This document shows positions 58,635 through 64,000 of a stretch of 64,000 nucleotides of DNA, one piece after another (the first letter of the stretch is position 1; each line of letters starts with the position of its first letter). The stretch is from positions 62,001 through 126,000 of the forward strand of contig CAZNPZ010000002.1 of NCBI GenBank assembly GCA_964575255.1. The letters run 5' to 3'. The position numbers and the translations under genes were made by a program. Origin of the DNA: JAEZHK01 sp964575255. Lineage in GTDB: Bacteria; Bacillota; Clostridia; Christensenellales; Aristaeellaceae. The notes below the pieces were generated by a model. That model did no database searches and was not told the origin of the DNA. It worked only from the letters and a program-made list of their open reading frames with translations.

Positions 58635-60291
58635 GATTTCCGTCGTACTCCTTTTGATCCAACTGACCGTGACGATCATCGTCGGGATCTACTTCTACCG
58701 GCAGCTGAAGGGCCAGCCCCGGATGGATGGCAGCGCGCCGCGCTCCATCGGACACCGTGAAATGGAGAAATTGAGCCTTCTGCGCAGGGTCAGCCTGACG
58801 CAGCCGCTGTCGGAGCAGGTTCGACCCAAGGACTTCTCGGACATCATCGGCCAGCAGGAGGGCATCCGTGCGCTGAAGGCGGTCTTGTGTACGCCCAACC
58901 CGCAGCATGTGATCATCTACGGGCCGCCGGGCATCGGCAAGACCTGCGCCGCGCGGCTGGTACTGGAGGAAGCCCGGAAGACCGAGGGCACGCCGTTCGC
59001 TGCGGACGCGCCGTTCATCGAGATGGACGCCACCTGCGTGCGCTTTGACGAGCGCGCGATCGCCGACCCCTTGATCGGCAGCGTGCATGACCCGATCTAT
59101 CAGGGCGCGGGGCAGCTGGGCGTCAGCGGCGTGCCACAGCCCAAGGAGGGCGCGGTCACCCGCGCGCACGGCGGCGTATTGTTTCTGGACGAGATCGGAG
59201 AACTGCACCCGGTGCAGATGAACAAGCTCCTGAAGGTGCTGGAGGATCGGCTGGTCCGTTTCGAGTCCGCCTATTACAATCCCGACGACCGCGCCACGCC
59301 CCGGTACATCCATGAGATTTTCAAAAATGGCCTGCCCGCCGACTTCCGGCTGGTCGGCGCAACCACGCGCTCTCCAGAAGAACTGCCGCAGGCGCTCCGT
59401 TCCCGCTGTATGGAGGTATTCTTCAGGCCCTTAGAGCGGGACGAGCTGGCCAAAATCGCGTCCGGCGCGGCGAAAAAGGCGTGTTTCTATCTGAAGGACG
59501 AGGACGCGAAACTGGTGGGGCAGTATGCGGACAGCGGCAGGGACGCGGTCAACATCGTGCAGATGGCGTCCGGCGTCGCCCGGCAGGACGGGCGGCGCGT
59601 CATCGACCGGCGCGACATCGAATGGGTGGCGGAGAGTGGCCACTACGCGCCGCATGTTGAGCCGCGCACCCACCGTGACCCGATGCCGGGGCTTGTCAAC
59701 GGCCTCGCGGTGCACGGTTCGCACCAGGGCGCGGTGATGGAGATCGAGGCCATCGCGACGCCGGGCACAGGCCGGATCAATGTGACCGGCATCGTCGAGG
59801 AGGAGGACATCGGCGACGGACGCGGCCACACGATGCGCAGGCGCTCGATGGCGCGCGCCGCCGCGGAAAACGCGATGACATGTCTCCGCGCGAGGGGCAT
59901 GGATGTCGACCGGTTCGACGTGCATGTCAATTTCCCCGGCGGCGTGCCGGTCGACGGGCCGTCGGCGGGGGTCGCGATGGCGGTGGCGGTGGCGTCGGCG
60001 ATCGACCGACTGCCGGTCGCCTGCGATGTGGCGCTGACCGGAGAACTGTCGGTGTACGGAAAGGCGTTGCCAGTCGGCGGCGTCTCGCAGAAGATCGACG
60101 CAGCCGTCAAGGCGGGGCTGAAGCGGGTTTTGATCCCGCGGGAGAACTATCAGGCGCGGTATGCGGAAAAGCCGATCGAAGTGATTCCCATCGACACGCT
60201 TTCGGACGCGTTGATGCTGGCGCTGGGGGAGGAGTCCGGTCAGGCCGCGCCGCGCGCGGGCGCGCAGGTGCTGGCGGCGGAAGAGGCATAG
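58633..60291 (+). CDS. lonB: LonB-type membrane-anchored ATP-dependent protease
   Basis: A 552-residue Lon protease of the LonB branch. One N-terminal transmembrane helix (about residues 3-22), an AAA+ domain with YGPPGIGKTCAARLVL (Walker A) and LFLDEIGELHP (Walker B), and a C-terminal Ser-Lys protease with the Ser in PVDGPSAGVAMAVA and the Lys in GVSQKIDAAVKAG. LonB in Bacillus works during sporulation in the forespore. The TTG start uses GGGAGGGG inside the upstream terminator hairpin, so initiation may depend on melting that hairpin. Confidence 0.92.
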   Translation: MISVVLLLIQLTVTIIVGIYFYRQLKGQPRMDGSAPRSIGHREMEKLSLLRRVSLTQPLSEQVRPKDFSDIIGQQEGIRALKAVLCTPNPQHVIIYGPPGIGKTCAARLVLEEARKTEGTPFAADAPFIEMDATCVRFDERAIADPLIGSVHDPIYQGAGQLGVSGVPQPKEGAVTRAHGGVLFLDEIGELHPVQMNKLLKVLEDRLVRFESAYYNPDDRATPRYIHEIFKNGLPADFRLVGATTRSPEELPQALRSRCMEVFFRPLERDELAKIASGAAKKACFYLKDEDAKLVGQYADSGRDAVNIVQMASGVARQDGRRVIDRRDIEWVAESGHYAPHVEPRTHRDPMPGLVNGLAVHGSHQGAVMEIEAIATPGTGRINVTGIVEEEDIGDGRGHTMRRRSMARAAAENAMTCLRARGMDVDRFDVHVNFPGGVPVDGPSAGVAMAVAVASAIDRLPVACDVALTGELSVYGKALPVGGVSQKIDAAVKAGLKRVLIPRENYQARYAEKPIEVIPIDTLSDALMLALGEESGQAAPRAGAQVLAAEEA

Positions 60292-60296
60292 AGCGG

Positions 60297-60338
60297 GCGT
60301 TGAAAACCTGCTTCGCATCTTTTCAACGCGTTTAGAAG
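60297..60338. repeat. dispersed intergenic hairpin element, copy 2
   Basis: A perfect 10-base stem GCGTTGAAAA/TTTTCAACGC (60297-60306 with 60320-60329) around CCTGCTTCGCATC, followed by GTTTAGAAG. Further hairpins follow at 60377-60407 (GCGCACTG arms) and 60417-60435 (CCGGAAAC/GTTTCCGG). Copies 1 and 3 share the CTTCGC loop and the ...TTTxGAA tail. Confidence 0.65.
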
Positions 60339-60507
60339 TTCTGCGTGCGCCTGAAATCCTCACGGATTTACGGGTTGCGCACTGAAGTGTTTCCTCCACC
60401 AGTGCGCTTACTGGTTCCGGAAACCGCGTTTCCGGCGCGCATGTCGCCGGGAACGATTGACAGGAACGATAGAATCGGGGACGAAGGTTACATGAATCGA
60501 CGAAACG

Positions 60508-60536
60508 CGACCCCGGCGATACCATCGTCGGGGTCG
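60508..60536. terminator. hairpin between lonB and the amino-acid kinase gene
   Basis: A 13-base stem (60508-60520 with 60524-60536, one G-U) with a three-base loop between convergent genes. T-runs are poor on both sides, so it may be a weak or rho-assisted terminator. Confidence 0.5.
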
Positions 60537-60565
60537 TATGATACGGGGAATGGTTCTTGCGCTGT

Positions 60566-61387
60566 CTAACGCGCGACGCCGATGCGGGTGTGGGGGACTT
60601 TGCCCGTGAGCAGCGCGTTGATGCCGTGGCGCGCGTGGCCGATGATCACCGTCGCGCCCTTGAGCGCGGGTTTCACCGCGAACTCCAGTTTCGCGCGTGC
60701 GCCGTTCGCGCCCGCGCGGCTCGCACCGTCGCAGCTTTTTTGCAGGATGCGTACCTTCTCCAGGAGCTCCTCCGGCGTCTCGGCCAGCACGTCGGTCACC
60801 AATGTATCCGGGTCGGTCGCGTCCCGGTAGATGCCTTCGGTGGAGGACAAAATGACCAGATACTTCGCGCTGACCAGTTCGCACAACACCGCCGCGGTTT
60901 CATCGTTGTCGACGCACTCCACCACATGCCGATGGTCCTGCTTCAGCGAGTTCAGTTCCATTTTTAGTATTTCGTCGTCCGAGACGGGGTCGTTGTAGTT
61001 GACGATCGGGATCGCGTTCTGCTCCGCCGCGCGCAGAAGCAGGCGGCGGATGTTCTCGCGCTTCGCCCGGTCGTTGAAGTGCTGGTGCTCCACCAACAGC
61101 TGCCGGATCGAGTATTCCGGCCTTGAGAACATCCGGTAATTTTCCATCAGGATGATCTGACCCTGTGCGCAGTAGTCCATCTTGACTTCCTGCCGGTCGC
61201 CGGACAGTTCATGCCCGTTCCGCTTCATGAAATCAACCCGGCCGATCTCGGCCGCGCCGCTGGTCACGAAGACCATACCCGGATGAAGCTCGGAGGCAAC
61301 CCTGGAAATGATGTTGTAGTCGATGTCATTTTCTTCCTTGCGGATCATCGCCATCGAGCCGATTTTGCCGACAACTTCAATACCCAT
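60566..61387 (-). CDS. amino-acid kinase superfamily protein (ProB/uridylate-kinase-like)
   Basis: A 273-residue kinase of the AAK fold: FVTSGAAEIGR (GSGA-type substrate loop), AIPIVNYNDPVSDDEI and DNDETAAVLCELVSAKYLVILSSTEGIY match glutamate-5-kinase- or uridylate-kinase-like enzymes. The PUA domain of long ProB is absent, as is any proA gene nearby. Often annotated as uridylate kinase in Clostridia, but not the essential PyrH. The ATG at 61387 is preferred over ATGs at 61408 and 61417 because the -10 box lies at 61416-61421 and a GGGAG site follows it. Confidence 0.8.
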   Translation of the reverse strand: MGIEVVGKIGSMAMIRKEENDIDYNIISRVASELHPGMVFVTSGAAEIGRVDFMKRNGHELSGDRQEVKMDYCAQGQIILMENYRMFSRPEYSIRQLLVEHQHFNDRAKRENIRRLLLRAAEQNAIPIVNYNDPVSDDEILKMELNSLKQDHRHVVECVDNDETAAVLCELVSAKYLVILSSTEGIYRDATDPDTLVTDVLAETPEELLEKVRILQKSCDGASRAGANGARAKLEFAVKPALKGATVIIGHARHGINALLTGKVPHTRIGVAR

Positions 61388-61415
61388 TTCTTCACACGCT
61401 CCCGTCATGAAGGCC

Positions 61416-61444
61416 ATTATACCATTTTTCCGCCCGCATGAAAA
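61416..61444 (-). promoter_or_regulatory. promoter of the amino-acid kinase gene
   Basis: Minus-strand perfect TATAAT (61416-61421) with a weak -35 TTTTCA (61439-61444) at 17 bases. Confidence 0.6.
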
Positions 61445-61496
61445 GCCGCGCGCGGAGGAAGAATGAACCGGGGAGCGATCAAAAGGAGGGAAAGTC

Positions 61497-61670
61497 ATGA
61501 GCCACAAGAATCCCAACGTCGACATCCGCTGCAACGTAAAGAGTTGCAACCATCACTGTATGAACGAGGACTTCTGTTCACTGCGCTCGATTCACGTGGA
61601 TGCGCGCAGCCAGGCAGGCAGCGGAAACGCGGCCGACGAGAGCCTTTGCGGGAGCTATGAGAAGAAGTAG
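61497..61670 (+). CDS. DUF1540 small cysteine-rich protein
   Basis: A 57-residue protein with the DUF1540 pattern: RCNVKSCNHHC, then EDFCSL followed by SIHVDA and a late Cys in ESLCGSYE, giving five or more cysteines that may bind zinc or iron. DUF1540 proteins are common in spore formers and have no proven role. AAAAGGAGGG precedes the ATG. Its stop lies one base from the convergent recX stop. Confidence 0.85.
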   Translation: MSHKNPNVDIRCNVKSCNHHCMNEDFCSLRSIHVDARSQAGSGNAADESLCGSYEKK

Positions 61671-61671
61671 C

Positions 61672-62283
61672 CTACTCGTCATCCGATGACAGAACCTGGT
61701 TGATCACATCCCAAGGGAAGCCGCGCCGAGCGAGCGCCTGCGAAAGACGGGCACGAGCGGCGCGGTTTTCCAGCTTTTCGTAGCGCGGGCGCAGCCTGTC
61801 GGCGAGCCTTTTCGCAGAGGCGAGTTGATCTTCGTCGGAGATCGCTTCCAGCGCGCGCTCCGCGTCTTCATCCTGAATCCCTTTGACATACAGCTTCCGC
61901 CGGATGGCGTTTTTGGACAGGCCGCCGGCGGACGCGGTTTCCACCAAGCGCGAGGCATGGGCATCGTCGTTCAGAAGGCCGACGCGCGTAAGCCGCGCGA
62001 TGGTCGACTCGACCGGCGCATCCAGAAACCCCTTCAGAGCCAGATGGCGCCTGAGCGCCTTCTCGCTCTTTCCGGCTCGCGCAAGCGCGGTCAGCGCGGC
62101 TTCGTAGGCGAGCGGCGACTGCGCGAGGGCGGTTTCCGCAAGGTAGCGATCTTCGTCCACCTCGTCGCCCGCCCGGAGCGGCGCGCGCTCAAACGAGATC
62201 CGGTCGACGCTGACAAACATGCGGCCATCCAGAAAGATCCGGTAGACCGGCCCCAGTTTTTCTATGGAGGTAACCTTTGCCAT
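61672..62283 (-). CDS. recX: RecX regulatory protein
   Basis: A 203-residue RecX-like protein, which binds RecA filaments and limits their growth. It has the repeated three-helix units typical of RecX: ALTALARAGKSEKALRRHLALKG, STIARLTRVGLLNDDAHASRLVETA and LSQALARRGFPWDVINQVLS. The start is the ATG at 62283 after a CGAGGTG site; longer extensions lie in the intergenic region shared with the spore coat genes. recA is not in the window. Confidence 0.88.
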   Translation of the reverse strand: MAKVTSIEKLGPVYRIFLDGRMFVSVDRISFERAPLRAGDEVDEDRYLAETALAQSPLAYEAALTALARAGKSEKALRRHLALKGFLDAPVESTIARLTRVGLLNDDAHASRLVETASAGGLSKNAIRRKLYVKGIQDEDAERALEAISDEDQLASAKRLADRLRPRYEKLENRAARARLSQALARRGFPWDVINQVLSSDDE

Positions 62284-62362
62284 TGGAAAAATGCACCTCG
62301 TTTCGGGTCTGCGCCTGCCGGGCAAAATAGAACCGATCCAGTGAAAGGGGAGGGAAACGAAG

Positions 62363-62572
62363 ATGGCGAATCCAGGGAGCGCGGGCATTCAAACAAAGAG
62401 TCTGACCATTCTCGAAGACCAGATGCAGCATGAGTTTCTCGCCTGTAAAAAGGCGGAACAGTATGCCAAGACGCTGACCAATCCGTCGCTTCAGACATTG
62501 GCCAACGATCTGGCGATGAAGCATCGAACGCACTTTGACCGACTGTTCAATTACCTGAACAGCCACGCATGA
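62363..62572 (+). CDS. small CotF-like spore coat protein
   Basis: A 69-residue, all-helical protein: KSLTILEDQMQHEFLACKKAEQYAKTLTN, LANDLAMKHRTHFDRLFNYL. This pattern matches the first half of the ferritin-like CotF/coat family in Clostridia. GGGGAGGG precedes the ATG. It is followed 16 bases later by a second coat gene, together forming a two-gene sporulation operon. It implies that the organism sporulates. Confidence 0.8.
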   Translation: MANPGSAGIQTKSLTILEDQMQHEFLACKKAEQYAKTLTNPSLQTLANDLAMKHRTHFDRLFNYLNSHA

Positions 62573-62588
62573 GGAGGCGAGCTTTCAG

Positions 62589-62876
62589 ATGAATCAGAAT
62601 CCGCAGAATGCCGTGCTCAATGATCAGGACATGATGGAAGACCTGCTCACGCAGGAAAAGTACCTGATCTCGTCCTACTCAACCTTCCTGCCCGAAACAA
62701 CCTGCCCGCAGCTTAGGCAAGTGCTGACCGACAACTTCAACGAGTGTGCGACCAGTCAGTACAGCGTTTTTGATCGGATGAGCCAGATGGGCTGGTACCA
62801 GACCAAGAACGCGCCTACGCCTGAGATTCAGGCGGCCAGGCAGAAATTCCAGCAGCTGAAGACGCAGATGGGCTAG
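62589..62876 (+). CDS. CotF-family spore coat protein
   Basis: A 95-residue helical protein: MMEDLLTQEKYLISSYSTFLPETTC, LRQVLTDNFNECATSQYSVFDRMSQMGWY matches the CotF domain, which is a short two-helix ferritin-like unit. Gly-Trp-Tyr (MGWYQTKNAP) at the end is a typical coat signature. Paired with the preceding 69-residue protein, with GAGGCGAGC at its start. A terminator follows. Confidence 0.87.
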   Translation: MNQNPQNAVLNDQDMMEDLLTQEKYLISSYSTFLPETTCPQLRQVLTDNFNECATSQYSVFDRMSQMGWYQTKNAPTPEIQAARQKFQQLKTQMG

Positions 62877-62926
62877 CGGGATCAACGGGCGGCGAACGTG
62901 CAAATGGCGCCTCTTCGCCGCAGATA

Positions 62927-62960
62927 CCGGAAAACCGGAAGGTTTTCCGGTGTTCTTTTG
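62927..62960 (+). terminator. terminator after the spore coat genes
   Basis: A perfect 10-base stem CCGGAAAACC/GGTTTTCCGG (62927-62936 with 62941-62950) and a GGAA loop, followed by TGTTCTTTTG. Confidence 0.8.
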
Positions 62961-63025
62961 CGTGTCGCCTTTGGCGACACGCGCATTTGAAATCCGCATT
63001 CGCGGCTTTCAAATGCATTTGGAAC
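62960..63025. repeat. hairpin pair and dispersed element, copy 3
   Basis: Two further perfect hairpins follow the terminator: GCGTGTCGCC/GGCGACACGC (62960-62982) and GCATTTGAAA/TTTCAAATGC (62983-63016), then ATTTGGAAC (63017-63025). The second hairpin and tail are the same element as copy 2. The rest up to 63161 holds nothing recognised. Confidence 0.65.
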
Positions 63026-63161
63026 CGGATCGGAACGCTTTCCCCGTCGGCCGCGCAAGCTCGGCCTTTGGGAGAAAATTCCGCCGCGCAGGTCGCCGGA
63101 ATTGATGGAAAGTCGAGAGGGCTTCGGCCCTCTCGACGAATTGGAGTTTGAAAGCCTATGT

Positions 63162-64000
63162 TCAGTATCCCTGTCCGGCCTTATTTTTCAGCATCGACTG
63201 TTTCAACATCCAGAGGCCGTCGGAGAGGTCGACCTTGTACAGGTGCGGGTTGAGGTTGCGCTTGTACTGATCCCAGAAGGTGTCCATTTCTTTGAAATGG
63301 TACGCCTGGATCTCCTGAAGGGTGGGCGACTGGTAGACCTGCTTTCCGGCTTTAAAGAGGGGGATCTGCAGTTCCCGGATTCGGAAGTCGGTCAAAGTCA
63401 TCATCTTCCAAGTGTCCACAGGGTCGAAGATGGTCAGTGGTTTCGATTCGTCGAAGCGCTCGCTGTCCAGCGCGATCAGGTCGGCGATGGCCTTACCGGT
63501 CTTGTTGTCGTACAGGCGCAACAGCTTTTTAACGCCGGGATTGGTCACCTTCGCGGGGTTCTCCGAGATCTTGATCTTGGGCACGAACGTACCGTCTTCC
63601 ATACGCGCGCTCAGCTTGTATACGCCGCCCAGCGCGGGGCAGTCCATGCTGGTGATCAGCTTGGTGCCGACGCCCCAGATGTCGATGCGCGCGCCTTGCA
63701 GCTTCAGGTCGCGGATCAGCGTCTCGTCCAAGTCTCCCGACGCGCTGATCTTCGCGTTCGGGAAGCCCGCGTCATCCAGCATTTTGCGCGCTTCGCGGCT
63801 CAGGTACGCGAGGTCGCCGGAATCCAGCCGGATGCCGCTCGGCTCGTGTCCGGCGGCGCGGAGTTCCTTGAATACTTTGATCGCGTTGGGCACGCCGCTC
63901 TTCAGCGTATCGTAGGTATCCACCAGCAGGAGGCACGCATCCGGGAAGCAGTTCGCGTAGGCGCGGAAAGCTTCAAGTTCGGTCGGGAAGCTCATCACCC
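63162..64000 (-). CDS. pncB: nicotinate phosphoribosyltransferase (partial, C-terminal part)
   Basis: Runs off the right edge; about 279 C-terminal residues are visible. The segments VMSFPTELEAFRAYA, LLVDTYDTLKSGVPNAIKV, GIRLDSGDLAYLSREARKML and IWGVGTKLITS belong to this type II phosphoribosyltransferase, which makes nicotinate mononucleotide from nicotinate and PRPP. It is the salvage entry to NAD, which the NadE enzyme at 50 kb completes. The window edge falls in frame at ...WVMSF, so the gene continues upstream. Confidence 0.93.
   Translation of the reverse strand, partial: VMSFPTELEAFRAYANCFPDACLLLVDTYDTLKSGVPNAIKVFKELRAAGHEPSGIRLDSGDLAYLSREARKMLDDAGFPNAKISASGDLDETLIRDLKLQGARIDIWGVGTKLITSMDCPALGGVYKLSARMEDGTFVPKIKISENPAKVTNPGVKKLLRLYDNKTGKAIADLIALDSERFDESKPLTIFDPVDTWKMMTLTDFRIRELQIPLFKAGKQVYQSPTLQEIQAYHFKEMDTFWDQYKRNLNPHLYKVDLSDGLWMLKQSMLKNKAGQGY

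Noticed and set aside
60377..60435. Consecutive hairpins as a CRISPR-like or attachment array
   Set aside because: The hairpins differ from each other in sequence and spacing; there are no identical direct repeats with spacers and no cas or integrase genes.

Overview
This window looks like chromosomal DNA from an anaerobic, spore-forming member of the Clostridia (Bacillota) with a high-GC genome. The signs are two small CotF-like spore coat proteins, a DUF1540 protein, a CD1247-type zinc-ribbon protein, an EcfA1-EcfA2-EcfT-TruA block, a cysteine T-box leader, strong AGGAGG ribosome binding sites, frequent TTG/GTG starts, and a labile-selenium (selenium-dependent molybdenum hydroxylase) accessory cluster. 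Genus cannot be told from the sequence; a Christensenellales-like lineage would fit but is only an inference. No rRNA, tRNA, phage, insertion sequence or CRISPR array is visible.

Layout. 1-3.4 kb (minus): a 2-oxoacid dehydrogenase operon in the order E2-E3-E1, with E1 cut by the window edge. 3.5-7.4 kb: Nudix and VOC proteins, a collagen-like surface protein, and cysE-cysS behind a T-box. 7.8-9.5 kb: a secreted five-repeat peptidoglycan-binding NlpC/P60 enzyme. 9.5-13.7 kb: methyltransferase, DUF512 radical-SAM-like protein, der and plsY. 13.7-17.9 kb: xylB-like kinase, rhaA and rarA. 17.9-21.2 kb: a zinc-ribbon membrane protein, YprB-like nuclease, TPR protein and GNAT. 21.3-24.8 kb (minus): pgk-tpiA-gpmI. 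25.0-28.2 kb: ECF transporter core and truA. 28.4-30.1 kb: NifU-like scaffold plus GGGtGRT protein. 30.2-32.5 kb: M24 peptidase, efp and the CD1247-type protein.

32.5-38.8 kb is a coherent selenium block: xdhC, converging on yedE-yedF-(Se/S carrier)-yqeC-yqeB-selD, with a divergent class V aminotransferase (cysteine desulfurase family). Together these would mobilise selenium, activate it to selenophosphate and mature a selenium-dependent Mo hydroxylase, which is itself not in the window. 38.8-41.8 kb: GH65 phosphorylase and beta-phosphoglucomutase, which feed phosphorolysed disaccharides into glycolysis.

41.8-45.1 kb is an accessory patch of small genes, less GC-rich to the eye towards its right end, and contains two genes broken by frameshifts. 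45.1-50.1 kb (minus): helD and two FAD oxidoreductases, all joined by ATGA overlaps. 50.2-54.5 kb: nadE, a very small lipoprotein, galE and an MBL-fold lipoprotein. 54.6-60.3 kb: a small membrane protein and the protein-quality-control run tig-clpP-clpX-lonB. 60.3-64 kb: an amino-acid-kinase family enzyme, DUF1540, recX, two spore coat proteins and a partial nicotinate phosphoribosyltransferase.

No clearly new multi-gene system was found. The items most worth following are the GGGtGRT/NifU-like pair, a short hairpin element that recurs in three intergenic gaps (52.5, 60.3 and 63.0 kb), a terminator hairpin between clpX and lonB that also supplies the lonB ribosome binding site, and the compact selenium cluster with a split YedF.
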